Part shown: piece by piece, positions 1 to 8,613 of the stretch
Layout: every line of letters begins with the position of its first letter
Numbering within the stretch: the stretch's first letter is position 1
Source of the DNA: Gaiellasilicea sp963730405
Lineage (GTDB): Bacteria; Actinomycetota; Thermoleophilia; Gaiellales; Gaiellaceae
DNA: 64,000 nt
NCBI GenBank assembly: GCA_963730405.1
Contig: CAVSRW010000001.1
Location: forward strand, 372,001-436,000
Direction: 5' to 3'
The notes under the pieces: generated by a model
Told to the model about the DNA's origin: nothing
What the model saw: only the letters and a program-made list of their open reading frames with translations
The model's database searches: none
Program-made: the position numbers and the translations under genes

Positions 1-1419
1 GCGGCTCTCGAGGTCGAGGTGGTTCGTCGGCTCGTCGAGGACGAGGAAGTTCGCGCCCGAGGCGACGACGAGCGCCAGCGCAAGGCGGCGCCGCTCGCCG
101 CCCGAGAGCGCGACGACCGGCTTGTCGTGGTCGTCCCAGCCGGAGAAGAGGAAGCGGCCGAGGAGCTGCTGCGCCTGCGAGCGCTGCAGCCCGGTCGCGC
201 CCATCGCACACTCGAGCACGCTCCCCCGCTCGTCGAGCTCGACCTCGTGCTGTGAGAAGTACGCGATCTCGACGCCGTGCCCGATCCGGCCCAGCTTGCC
301 GCCGACGATCGCCTCCAGCAGTGTCGACTTGCCGGAGCCGTTCGGCCCGATCAGGGCGACGTGCTCGCCGCGCTCCAGCACCAGCTCGGCGTCCGCGAGC
401 AGGTGCTTCGTCCCCGCCGCGAGGTCGAAACCCTCGGCCTCGACGACCATGCGGCCGCTCCTCACCGGCTTCAGGAACTCGAAGCCGAGCGTGCGGCGGC
501 CGGGGCGAGGCGCCTCGACGCGCTCGGCCTCGATCCGGGCGATCTGCTTCAGCTTCGCCTGCGCCTGCCGCGACTTCGTCCCGTACCGGAACCGGGAGAC
601 GAAGCGCTCCAGCCGCGCGATGTCCTCGGCCTGGCGCTCGGCGAACTTCGCCTGCATCGCGAGCCGCGCCGCTTTCTCCTGACGCCAGACGTGCCACTTG
701 CCGGGGAAGAAGGTCGACTTGCCGCCCTCGAGCTCGAGCACTGCGGTGCCGACCGACTCGAGGAACCAGCGGTCGTGTGCGACGAGGATGACGGCGGCGT
801 CGATCGTCGACAGCTCCTGCTCGAGCCACTCCATCGACTCCATGTCGAGGTGGTTCGTCGGCTCGTCCAGCAGGAGCAGGTCGGGCCCGCCCGAGAGGGC
901 GCGCGCGAGCGAGGCGCGCGTCAGCTCGCCTCCGGAGAACGTCTCGAGGCCTCGGTCGAGGTCGGCGTCGGCGAACCCGAGCCCGCGCAGGACCGAGGTC
1001 GCGTGGTCGCGCCAGCCGTAGCCGCCGGCGTGCTCGAGCCGGGCCTGCGCCTCGCCGTAGCGCCGCAGCGTCTCGGCGGCGTGGTCGCCGTCGGCCATCG
1101 CCTCCTCGAGCCGGCGCAGCTCACGCTCGGTCTCGATCAGGTCGGCTGCGCCCGAGAGCGTGTACTCCCGGAGCGTGAAGCCGCCGAGACGCGGTGGCCG
1201 CTGGTCGTGGAGCGCGACCCGGGCGCCCTTCTCCCAGGCGAGCTCGCCGCCTGCCAGCTCGGTCTCCCCGATCAGGGCGCGCAGCAGCGTGGTCTTGCCG
1301 GCGCCGTTCGGGCCGGCCAGCGCGAGCCGGTCGCGCCGTTCGACCTTGAAGGAGACGCCGTCGAACAGCGGCTCACCGGAGAGCTCCTTCCGGAGCGCGG
1401 ATGCGATCAGGACTGCCAC
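1..1419 (-). CDS. ABC-F family ATP-binding protein (3' end beyond window)
   Basis: Soluble ABC-F ATPase with two nucleotide-binding domains and no membrane segments. This family acts on ribosomes (translation factors or antibiotic-resistance proteins) rather than in transport. Reading begins at a GTG (residues MAVLIASALRKEL). The first Walker A is GPNGAGKTTL near residue 35, with signature FSGGEL and Walker B LLLLDEPTNHLDME. A charged linker follows, then the second Walker A GPNGSGKSTL and Walker B FLVLDEPTNHLDLE. The window edge cuts the gene right after the second Walker B, so 473 codons are present and roughly 50-80 should be missing. Which ABC-F subgroup it belongs to cannot be told from this. 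Confidence 0.9.
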   Translation of the reverse strand, partial: MAVLIASALRKELSGEPLFDGVSFKVERRDRLALAGPNGAGKTTLLRALIGETELAGGELAWEKGARVALHDQRPPRLGGFTLREYTLSGAADLIETERELRRLEEAMADGDHAAETLRRYGEAQARLEHAGGYGWRDHATSVLRGLGFADADLDRGLETFSGGELTRASLARALSGGPDLLLLDEPTNHLDMESMEWLEQELSTIDAAVILVAHDRWFLESVGTAVLELEGGKSTFFPGKWHVWRQEKAARLAMQAKFAERQAEDIARLERFVSRFRYGTKSRQAQAKLKQIARIEAERVEAPRPGRRTLGFEFLKPVRSGRMVVEAEGFDLAAGTKHLLADAELVLERGEHVALIGPNGSGKSTLLEAIVGGKLGRIGHGVEIAYFSQHEVELDERGSVLECAMGATGLQRSQAQQLLGRFLFSGWDDHDKPVVALSGGERRRLALALVVASGANFLVLDEPTNHLDLESR

Positions 1420-1449
1420 GCGTCACAGGGTAATGACGCGTGGATGCGC

Positions 1450-3288
1450 CTACGAGACGGCCGCGGTCTCCGTGACGAGCCGCCGCGCAGCCTGCTCGAT
1501 CGCGGCTGCGTCGATCCCGGCAGCGGCGAGCAGCTCCGCCGGCTTGCCCGAGTGCGGGAGCTCGCCGACGGCGAGCTTGACGACGCGCGGCCGCTCGTCG
1601 GCGGCGGCGATCGCACCGAGGACGGCATCGCCGAGTCCGCCCTCCGGCCAGTGATCCTCGACCGTGACGATCGGCATCGTGAGCGAGCGGAGCGTCCGCT
1701 CGTCGACCGGCTTCACCGAGTAGAGGTCGATCACGCGCGCCTCGATCCCGTCCGCAGCCAGCGTCTCCGCTGCGGCGAGCGCCTCGTGGAGAGTGATCCC
1801 GGCCGCGACGATCGCGACGTCGTCGCCGTCGCGGACGATCTTGGAGCCGCCGACCGGGAACTCCTCGTCGGGGCCGTAGAGCACTTCGGTGTCGGCGCGC
1901 GTCGTGCGCAGGAAGGAGATACCGTCGATGTCGGCCATCGCCTTGACGAGCTTCGCCGTCTGGTTGCCGTCGCAGGGGTAGAGCACGGTCGAGCCCTGGA
2001 TCGCCCGGAACTCGGCGAGGTCCTCGAGCGCCATCTGGGAAGGGCCGTCCTCGCCGATCGAGACGCCGGCGTGCGAGCCGCACAGCTTCAGCGTCGCGCG
2101 GCTGATCGCCGCCATCCGGACGAAGTCGTAGGCGCGGCTCATGAAGGCCGCGAAGGTGGAGACGAACGGCTTCCAGCCGAGTACCTGCATCCCGACCGCG
2201 GCCGCGACCATTTGCTGCTCGGCGATGTACATCTCGAAGAAGCGCTCCGGATGGGCGTCGCGGAAGATCTCGGCATAGGTCGAGTTCGAGACCTCGCCGT
2301 CGAGTGCAACGACGTCGCCGCGTTCGCCGCCGAGCGCCGCGAGCGCGTCGCCGTAGGCCTTGCGCGTCGCCACCTTCGACCCCACCTCGTAGCTCGGCCA
2401 CTCGGCGCCTCCCGGCTCGAACCGGTGCGGCTCGCCGTGCTCCGGCTTCGGCACGTCGACCGTGATGTTGCGGATCCCGCCGAGCTCGGCGATCGCCTCC
2501 TCGGCATCCTCGGGCGAGCTCGCCTTGCCGTGCCAGCCGCCCTTGTCCTCGAGCTTGGAGTAGCCCTTGCCCTTGAGCGTCTTCGCGACGACGACGGTCG
2601 GCTTCCCGGTCGTCCGCTCCGCCTCCTCGTAGGCGGCGTGGATCGCCTCGACGTCGTGGCCGTCGATCTCGATCGCATGCCAGCCGAAGGCCCGGAAGCG
2701 GTCGGAGTACGAGGAGAGGTCCCAGCCGTGCATGGTCTCGCCGCGCTGGCCGAGCCGGTTGACGTCGACGATCGCGGTCAGATTGTCGAGCTCGTAGAAC
2801 GCAGCATGCTCGGCTGCCTCCCACATCGAGCCCTCTGCCATCTCGCTGTCGCCGCAGATCACCCAGGTCCGGAACGGGAGCCGGTCGAGCCGCTTGCCGG
2901 CGAGCGCCAACCCGACGCCGATCGGCAGTCCCTGGCCGAGCGAGCCGGTGGCGACGTCGACCCAGGGCAGCACCGGCGTCGGGTGCCCTTCCAGCCGCGA
3001 GCCGAACTGGCGGTAGGTGCCGAACTCCTCCTCGGAGAGGACGCCGGCCGCGCGGAAGAGGCCGTAGACGAGCGGCGAGGCGTGCCCTTTCGAGAAGACG
3101 AGCCGGTCGTTCGCCGGACTCTTCGGCTTGTCGTAGTCGTAGCGGAAGTGCGCCGCCAGGAGCACCGCGGCGAGGTCTGCCGCGGACATCGACGAGGTCG
3201 GGTGGCCGGAGCCGGCCTTCGCGCTCGCGCGCACCGCGTCGACCCGCAGCTGCTGGCCCAGCTCAGCCCAGAACTCGCGGTCTTCCAT
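1450..3288 (-). CDS. tkt: transketolase
   Basis: Thiamine-diphosphate enzyme of the non-oxidative pentose phosphate pathway, moving two-carbon units between sugar phosphates. It is 612 residues, the length of the animal-type single-chain transketolase rather than the ~660-residue E. coli type. The N-terminal TPP region has SGHPTSSMSAADL and FSKGHASPLVYG, followed by the GDSEMAEGSMWEAAE motif of the diphosphate site. The central domain has SNSTYAEIFRDAHPERFFEMYIAE shortened here as FFEMYIAEQQ, and the C-terminal regulatory-like domain contains VIDLYSVKPVDE. The ATG lies 6 nt after a TAGGTT box, suggesting a leaderless mRNA. It is divergent from the rpiB-tal-pgi-gnd-zwf-opcA operon, so the whole pathway is in one place. 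Confidence 0.95.
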   Translation of the reverse strand: MEDREFWAELGQQLRVDAVRASAKAGSGHPTSSMSAADLAAVLLAAHFRYDYDKPKSPANDRLVFSKGHASPLVYGLFRAAGVLSEEEFGTYRQFGSRLEGHPTPVLPWVDVATGSLGQGLPIGVGLALAGKRLDRLPFRTWVICGDSEMAEGSMWEAAEHAAFYELDNLTAIVDVNRLGQRGETMHGWDLSSYSDRFRAFGWHAIEIDGHDVEAIHAAYEEAERTTGKPTVVVAKTLKGKGYSKLEDKGGWHGKASSPEDAEEAIAELGGIRNITVDVPKPEHGEPHRFEPGGAEWPSYEVGSKVATRKAYGDALAALGGERGDVVALDGEVSNSTYAEIFRDAHPERFFEMYIAEQQMVAAAVGMQVLGWKPFVSTFAAFMSRAYDFVRMAAISRATLKLCGSHAGVSIGEDGPSQMALEDLAEFRAIQGSTVLYPCDGNQTAKLVKAMADIDGISFLRTTRADTEVLYGPDEEFPVGGSKIVRDGDDVAIVAAGITLHEALAAAETLAADGIEARVIDLYSVKPVDERTLRSLTMPIVTVEDHWPEGGLGDAVLGAIAAADERPRVVKLAVGELPHSGKPAELLAAAGIDAAAIEQAARRLVTETAAVS

Positions 3289-3307
3289 TGCCGTAACCTA
3301 GCGAGCG
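3289..3307. promoter_or_regulatory. 19-bp divergent promoter between tkt and rpiB with overlapping -10 boxes
   Basis: The entire gap between two divergent starts is 19 bp. On the plus strand TAACCT (3294-3299) ends 8 nt before the rpiB ATG. On the minus strand TAGGTT (3300-3295) ends 6 nt before the tkt ATG. The two hexamers overlap by five base pairs. Both spacings match a -10 box to +1 distance, so both mRNAs would start at or within 1-2 nt of the start codon. Any -35 elements would lie inside the opposite gene. Seen: boxes and spacing. Inferred: promoter function. Confidence 0.6.
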
Positions 3308-3780
3308 ATGGAGGTCGCGGTCGCATTCGACCATCGGGGTGTGAAGCTGCGCGAGCGCGTGCTCGGGGAGCTCGCGGCGCTCGGCCACGGGATCGTCGAC
3401 CTCGGCACCGACACGGACGCCGAGCGGGTCGACTACCCGGACAAGGCGCGTGAGCTGGGCGAGGCGATCCAGCGCGGCGACGCCGACCGCGGGATCCTCG
3501 TCTGCGGCTCTGGTGTCGGCGCCTCGATCGCCGCCTGCAAGCTGGCCGGGATCCGCGCTGCGATCTGCCACGACGTCTATTCCGCGCACCAGGGCGTCGA
3601 GCACGACGACATGAACGTGCTCTGCCTGGGCTCGGAGGTGGTCGGCGCCGAGCTGGCCGTCGACCTCGTCCGGACGCTTTCCTCGCCGCCCGCTTCGACG
3701 GCGGCGAGCGCTACGTCAAGAGGTTGGAGAAAGTCCGCGAGCTGGAAAGGACATTGCATGACCACATCGAGACTGCATGA
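3308..3780 (+). CDS. rpiB: ribose-5-phosphate isomerase B, one-base frameshift near the 3' end
   Basis: RpiB/LacAB-type isomerase interconverting ribulose- and ribose-5-phosphate. Visible motifs are AFDHRGVKLRE at the start, DYPDKARELGEAI, and the phosphate-site loop GILVCGSGVGASIAACK. The frame from the ATG runs without a stop straight into tal, giving an apparent RpiB-Tal fusion. However, the usual RpiB tail appears one frame over: FLAARFDGGERYVKRLEKV followed by RELERTLHDHIETA and TGA at 3778-3780. Restoring one G in CCGGAC at about 3672 gives DLVRDAFLAARF and a normal 157-residue protein. I therefore annotate to 3780 with a single-base deletion, probably a sequence error. Confidence 0.88.
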
Positions 3781-4855
3781 GCTGTCGGAGCGGGGCCAAT
3801 CGGTCTGGATCGACTCGATCTCGCGGGAATGGCTGCGCGAAGGCTTCCTCGCGAAGCTGATGCGCGACGACGCCGTCGTCGGCGTCACCTCGAACCCGAC
3901 CATCTTCCAGAAGTCGCTCGCCGAAGGCGACTGGTACGACGAGCAGTTGAAGGACGTCCTTGCGGAGGAGGACGAGCCGAAGGAGATCTTCTACCGGCTC
4001 GCCGTCGACGACATCCAGGACGCCTGCGACGAGCTGCGGACTGTCTGGGACGAGGGTCGGGGCAAGGACGGCTATGTCTCGATGGAGGTCGACCCGACGC
4101 TCGCCTACGACCAGGAGGCGACGATTGCGGAGGCGCTGCGGTTCCACGAGTGGATCGACAAGCCGAACCTCTTCGTCAAGATCCCGGCGACCGAGCCCGG
4201 TCTGGGCGCGATCGAGGAGTGCATCGCGCAGGGCCGCTCGATCAACGTGACGCTGATCTTCGGGCTCGACCGCTATGCAGCCGTCGCCGAGTCGTACATC
4301 CGCGGGCTCGAACGGCTCGTCGAGGGCGGCGGCGATCCGGCTCCGGTCGCCTCCGTCGCGTCGTTCTTCGTCTCTCGCGTCGACACCGAGGCGGACAAGC
4401 GGCTCGAGCACGCGCCGGAGCTGCGCGGCCGGCTTGCGGTCGCGAACGCCAAGCTCGCCTACCAGCGCTACAAGGAGCTCTTCGCCGGCCCGCGCTGGGA
4501 GGCGCTCGCCGCCAAGGGCGCGACGCCGCAGCGATGCCTCTGGGCCTCCACCTCGACGAAGAACCCGGACTACCCGGACACGCTCTACGTCGACGAGCTG
4601 ATCGGGCCGGCGACGGTGAACACGATGCCGCTCGAGACGATCGAGGCGTTCCAGGACCACGGCACGGTCGCCGACACGCTCGAGGCCGGTCTCGACGAGG
4701 CTCGGGAGCTCTTCGCCGAGCTGGAGCGCGTCGGCGTCGACTACGACGACGTCACCGACACGCTGGAGCGGGAGGGCGTGCAGAAGTTCAGCGACTCGTT
4801 CGAGGAGCTGCTCGAAGGGATCGAGGCCAAGCGCCGCGAGCTCGCCACGGCGTGA
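3758..4855 (+). CDS. tal: transaldolase
   Basis: Transaldolase transferring a dihydroxyacetone unit in the non-oxidative pentose phosphate pathway; 365 residues, the long actinobacterial/cyanobacterial TalB type. Motifs: GQSVWIDSISREWL, VVGVTSNPTIFQKSL, YVSMEVDPTLAYD, the Schiff-base lysine region NLFVKIPATEPG, SINVTLIFGLDRY and CLWASTSTKNPDYPDTLYVD. The ATG at 3758 is preceded by a good Shine-Dalgarno (GAAAGGA, 3744-3750) and overlaps the restored rpiB end by 23 bp, so it starts as a separate protein. The stop overlaps the pgi GTG (GTGA). In many related bacteria Tal and Pgi are one fused protein; here they are two coupled genes. Confidence 0.95.
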   Translation: MTTSRLHELSERGQSVWIDSISREWLREGFLAKLMRDDAVVGVTSNPTIFQKSLAEGDWYDEQLKDVLAEEDEPKEIFYRLAVDDIQDACDELRTVWDEGRGKDGYVSMEVDPTLAYDQEATIAEALRFHEWIDKPNLFVKIPATEPGLGAIEECIAQGRSINVTLIFGLDRYAAVAESYIRGLERLVEGGGDPAPVASVASFFVSRVDTEADKRLEHAPELRGRLAVANAKLAYQRYKELFAGPRWEALAAKGATPQRCLWASTSTKNPDYPDTLYVDELIGPATVNTMPLETIEAFQDHGTVADTLEAGLDEARELFAELERVGVDYDDVTDTLEREGVQKFSDSFEELLEGIEAKRRELATA

Positions 4856-6204
4856 CCTCTCAATCCGTCGTCGAGCGGATCTGGAGCTACGACGCGTCGC
4901 TCTGGACCGACTCGGGCGAGGACCGCTGGCTCGGGTGGCTCGACGTCGTCAACCGGATGCAGCTGCACGTCGACGAGCTGAACGCGTTCGCCGAGGCCGC
5001 CGACGAGCAGTTCGAGGGCTGCGTCCTGCTCGGGATGGGCGGCTCCTCGCTGGCCCCCGAGGTCGTGCGGCGCGCGTTCGACGTCGAGTCGTTCCACGTC
5101 CTCGACACGACCCATCCCGAGGCGATCCGCCGGCTCGAGCGGAGCCTGGACCTGGAGCGGACGCTCTTCCTCGCGTCGTCGAAGTCGGGCTCGACGATCG
5201 AGACGCGCTCGCACCTCGAGTACTTCTGGGAGCGGACCGGCGGTCGCGGGCTCCAGTTCGCTGCGATCACCGACCCCGGCTCGGAGCTGGACTCGCTCGC
5301 GCACGAGCGTGGCTTCCGGGCCGTCTTCCCGGGCGAGCCCGAGATCGGCGGCCGCTACTCGGCTCTCTCCATGTTCGGGATCGTGCCGGCGGCGCTGATG
5401 GGCGTCGACCTGGCCCGCTTCCTCGAGCGCGCGGCGGAGATGGTCGCCGGCTGCAAGCTGGAGGACGCAAACCCCGGGCTCGAGCTCGGGCTTCGCCTCG
5501 GCAACGGCTGGGAGGACGGCCGCGACAAGGTGTGCATCGAGGACTCGCGCACCGGCTTCGGGCTCTGGGCCGAGCAGCTCCTCGCCGAGTCGACCGGCAA
5601 GCAGGGGAAGGGCCTCGTGCCCGCACCCGGCGCGCCGCCCGACGGCCAGGACCGCCAGCCCGGCCCGCTCGAGCTGGCCGGGCCCTACGACCTCGGCGCG
5701 GAGTTCTACCGCTGGGAGTTCGCGACCGCGGTCGCCGGCCACGTCCTCGGGATCAACCCGTTCGACCAGCCGGACGTGCAGGCCGCGAAGGACCGCACGA
5801 ACGAGGTCCTGGCCGCGGGGGAGCCGGATCTGGAGCCGCGAGGGTCGCTCGACGAGCTGCTCGCGCAGGCGCAGGCGGGACGCGACTACGTCTGCATCCA
5901 GGCGTTCGTCGATCCCGCCCGCGAGGACGAGCTGGTGCCGCTCCTCGACCGCGCGCGCGAGACCGGCTGTGTCGTCACGAAGGGCCTCGGCCCGCGCTAC
6001 CTGCACTCGACCGGCCAGCTGCACAAGGGCGGGCCGAACACCGGGCTCTTCGTCCAGGTCGTCGACGACACCGGCGACGAGCTGCCGATCCCGGGCCGCG
6101 ACTTCGGGTTCAGCCGCCTGATCCGCTCGCAGGCCGCGGGCGACTTCGCCGCGCTCGAGGAGCGCGGCCGGCGCGTCGTGCGCATCCGACTGGAGGACAT
6201 CTGA
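4852..6204 (+). CDS. pgi: glucose-6-phosphate isomerase (short, Tal-Pgi-fusion type)
   Basis: Isomerase linking glucose-6-phosphate and fructose-6-phosphate. About 450 residues, shorter than the ~550-residue E. coli enzyme but like the C-terminal half of bifunctional transaldolase/Pgi proteins. SIS-fold signatures: VLLGMGGSSLAPEVV, FLASSKSGSTIETRSH and the Pgi signature EIGGRYSALSMFG. Later GINPFDQPDVQAAKD and LHSTGQLHKGGPNTG match the Pgi C-terminus. The start is the GTG embedded in the tal stop (GTGA). A longer open frame upstream is only the tal shadow. The following gnd starts 1 nt after the stop, with a GGAGG inside the last codons. Confidence 0.9.
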   Translation: MTSQSVVERIWSYDASLWTDSGEDRWLGWLDVVNRMQLHVDELNAFAEAADEQFEGCVLLGMGGSSLAPEVVRRAFDVESFHVLDTTHPEAIRRLERSLDLERTLFLASSKSGSTIETRSHLEYFWERTGGRGLQFAAITDPGSELDSLAHERGFRAVFPGEPEIGGRYSALSMFGIVPAALMGVDLARFLERAAEMVAGCKLEDANPGLELGLRLGNGWEDGRDKVCIEDSRTGFGLWAEQLLAESTGKQGKGLVPAPGAPPDGQDRQPGPLELAGPYDLGAEFYRWEFATAVAGHVLGINPFDQPDVQAAKDRTNEVLAAGEPDLEPRGSLDELLAQAQAGRDYVCIQAFVDPAREDELVPLLDRARETGCVVTKGLGPRYLHSTGQLHKGGPNTGLFVQVVDDTGDELPIPGRDFGFSRLIRSQAAGDFAALEERGRRVVRIRLEDI

Positions 6205-6205
6205 C

Positions 6206-7105
6206 ATGCAGCTAGGAATGGTGGGCCTCGGGCGGATGGGCTCGGGGATGACGAAGCGGCTCGAGCAGCACGGGATCGAGATGAAGACGTTCGACCCGAA
6301 CGTCGGCTCGACGGCCAAGACCCTGCGGGCGCTGGCGAAGCAGCTCGACACGCCTCGGCACGTCTGGATCATGGTTCCGTCCGGGAAGATCACCGAGGAC
6401 ACGTTCCAGAAGCTGGTCGACATCCTCGAGCCGGGCGACACGATCGTCGACGGCGGCAACTCCAACTTCCGCGACTCGCAGCGCCGCTACAAGGAGGCCC
6501 GCAAGCGGAAGATCGCGTTCGTCGACGTCGGCGTCTCCGGCGGGATCTGGGGGCTCGAGGTCGGCTTCTGTCTGATGGCGGGCGGCGACAAGGCGCCGGT
6601 GAAGCGGCTCGCGCCCGTGTTCGACGGCCTCGCGCCGGAGAACGGCTGGGCGCACGTCGGCGCGTCCGGGGCGGGCCACTTCACGAAGATGGTCCACAAC
6701 GGGATCGAGTACGGCCTGATGCAGGCCTACGCCGAGGGCTTCGAGCTGATGTACCACTCCGAGTTCGATCTCGACCTGGCCGAGATCGCCGGGATCTGGC
6801 GCTACGGCTCCGTCGTCCGCTCCTGGCTGCTCGAGCTGCTCTGCGCGGCGATGGAGCAGCACGGCGACCATCTCGACGAGATCGCCCCCTACGTCGAGGA
6901 CTCCGGTGAGGGCCGCTGGACGATCAACGAGGCGATCAACGCGAACGTGCCGGTGCCGGCGATCAGCGCTGCGCTCTTCGCCCGCTTTGCGTCGCGCCGC
7001 GAGATCGACTTCTCCGCCAAGGTGCAGGCGGCGCTCCGCAACCAGTTCGGCGGTCACGCCGTCAAGGCGGTCAAGGAGGCGAAGAAGGCGCCCCACGCGC
7101 GGTGA
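6206..7105 (+). CDS. gnd: 6-phosphogluconate dehydrogenase (decarboxylating), short form
   Basis: Oxidative pentose-phosphate enzyme converting 6-phosphogluconate to ribulose-5-phosphate and CO2 with reduction of NAD(P). 299 residues, the short form (~300) instead of the ~470-residue form. N-terminal Rossmann motif GMVGLGRMGSGM, substrate motifs DTIVDGGNSNFRDS and VDVGVSGGIWGLE, and catalytic Lys/Asn stretch GHFTKMVHNGIEYGLMQAYA. C-terminal helical part ends SAKVQAALRNQFGGH. Short forms in other bacteria are often NAD-preferring; cofactor choice cannot be settled here. The gene sits between pgi and zwf with its TGA overlapping the zwf GTG, so the products are made together. Confidence 0.95.
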   Translation: MQLGMVGLGRMGSGMTKRLEQHGIEMKTFDPNVGSTAKTLRALAKQLDTPRHVWIMVPSGKITEDTFQKLVDILEPGDTIVDGGNSNFRDSQRRYKEARKRKIAFVDVGVSGGIWGLEVGFCLMAGGDKAPVKRLAPVFDGLAPENGWAHVGASGAGHFTKMVHNGIEYGLMQAYAEGFELMYHSEFDLDLAEIAGIWRYGSVVRSWLLELLCAAMEQHGDHLDEIAPYVEDSGEGRWTINEAINANVPVPAISAALFARFASRREIDFSAKVQAALRNQFGGHAVKAVKEAKKAPHAR

Positions 7106-8613
7106 GCACGGCTGAGGACGGCAATCCGCTCCTCGAGGGTCTCCGGCTCCGGCGCAGCCCGGATCCGTGCGCGTTGGTCGTCTTCGGCGCGACCGGCGAC
7201 CTGACACGGCGCAAGATCTTCCCCGCGCTCTATGCACTCGCTCTCCGGCGCCTGCTCCCCGAGCGCTTCGGGATCGTCGGCGTCGCTCGCACCGAGCAGT
7301 CGACCAAGCAGTGGATCGCGGAGATGAAGAAGGCGGTGCGGGAGTACGCCCGCGACGACTTCGACGCGCAGGTCTGGAACGAGCTCGCCGACGGCATGCG
7401 CTACGTCGCCACGGATTTCGCCGAGGACGAGGGGCAGGACCGGGTTGTCGATGCGCTCCGAGACCTCGACGAGCAGGGCGGCTGCTCGGGCAACCGCCTC
7501 TACTACCTCGCCGTCCCGCCGGCCGCGTTCGAGACGATCGTGAACGAGCTCGGCGAACGGCGCAGCACCCAGGGCTGGATCCGGCTGATCGTCGAGAAGC
7601 CGTTCGGCCACGATCGTGCCTCCGCCCACCGGCTGAACGAGATTCTGAAGCAGCACTTCACCGAGGAGGAGATCTTCCGGATCGACCACTACCTCGGCAA
7701 GGAGACGGTCCAGAACATGCTCGCGCTGCGGTTCGCCAACGGCATCTTCGAGCCGATCTGGAACCGCCAGTTCATCGACCACATCCAGATCACGGTCGGC
7801 GAGTCGATCGGAATCGAGGGCCGCTCGGCGTTCTACGAGCGGGCCGGCGTCATCCGCGACGTCTTCCAGAACCACCTGCTCCAGCTCGTCGCGCTGACGG
7901 CGATGGAGCCTCCGATCGACTTCACTGCGGACTCGGTCCGGAACGAGAAGGTGAAGGTGCTCCGCTCGGTGCACACGCCGGGGCCGAAGTCGGTCGTCCG
8001 CGGTCAGTACGGGCGCGGCTTCATCGAGGGCGAGGAGGTGCCCGGCTACCGCGAGGAGCCGGGGGTCGCGAGCGACTCGGCGACCGAGACGTACGTCGCC
8101 GCCAAGCTGTACGTCGACAACTGGCGCTGGGCGGACACGCCCTTCTACGTTCGCGCGGGCAAGCGGCTGCCACGGCGCGAGACGACGATCGCGATCCAGT
8201 TCCAGCGCGCTCCGCACCCGCCGTTCGCGGAGATCGCCGGCGAGGGCCTGCGGCCGAACGTGCTCCTGATCCACGTCCAGCCCGACGAGGGCGTCTCGCT
8301 CGCGATCGGCGCGAAGGTGCCCGGGGCGGGGATGAACATCCGGACCGTGCACATGGACTTCCTCTACGGCGGCGCCTTCCGCACCAGCCTGCCCGAGGCC
8401 TACGAGCGCCTGATCCTCGACGCGATGCTCGGCGACGCGACGCTCTTCACCCGCGCCGACGAGGTGGACGAGCAGTGGGGGCTCGTCGACGCGATCGTCG
8501 CCGCGTGGAAGCGCGACCGGCCGAACTTCCCCAACTACCCGGCCGGGACCTGGGGCCCGGCTGCGGCGAACGACCTGATCCACCGCGACGGCCGCAGCTG
8601 GCGCAGGCATTGA
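7102..8613 (+). CDS. zwf: glucose-6-phosphate 1-dehydrogenase
   Basis: First enzyme of the oxidative pentose phosphate pathway, producing 6-phosphogluconolactone and NADPH. 503 residues, normal length. Nucleotide-binding motif VVFGATGDLTRRKIFPALY near residue 28, KPFGHD with the conserved lysine, and the substrate-site signature FRIDHYLGKETVQNML containing the catalytic His. The C-terminal domain has GKRLPRRETTIAIQFQ and VQPDEGVSLAIGAKVPG. GTG start overlaps the gnd stop by 4 nt; the TGA overlaps the opcA ATG (TGATG). No gene for 6-phosphogluconolactonase is in the operon, so that step must be encoded elsewhere or be spontaneous. Confidence 0.96.
   Translation: MSTAEDGNPLLEGLRLRRSPDPCALVVFGATGDLTRRKIFPALYALALRRLLPERFGIVGVARTEQSTKQWIAEMKKAVREYARDDFDAQVWNELADGMRYVATDFAEDEGQDRVVDALRDLDEQGGCSGNRLYYLAVPPAAFETIVNELGERRSTQGWIRLIVEKPFGHDRASAHRLNEILKQHFTEEEIFRIDHYLGKETVQNMLALRFANGIFEPIWNRQFIDHIQITVGESIGIEGRSAFYERAGVIRDVFQNHLLQLVALTAMEPPIDFTADSVRNEKVKVLRSVHTPGPKSVVRGQYGRGFIEGEEVPGYREEPGVASDSATETYVAAKLYVDNWRWADTPFYVRAGKRLPRRETTIAIQFQRAPHPPFAEIAGEGLRPNVLLIHVQPDEGVSLAIGAKVPGAGMNIRTVHMDFLYGGAFRTSLPEAYERLILDAMLGDATLFTRADEVDEQWGLVDAIVAAWKRDRPNFPNYPAGTWGPAAANDLIHRDGRSWRRH

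Noticed and set aside
277..3453. 1058-codon open frame on the plus strand
   Set aside because: Antisense to the ABC-F and tkt genes; Arg/Ala/Leu-rich with no domain. High-G+C shadow.
3308..4855. RpiB-transaldolase fusion protein
   Set aside because: Native RpiB C-terminus and stop are present in the next frame, and tal has its own ribosome site.
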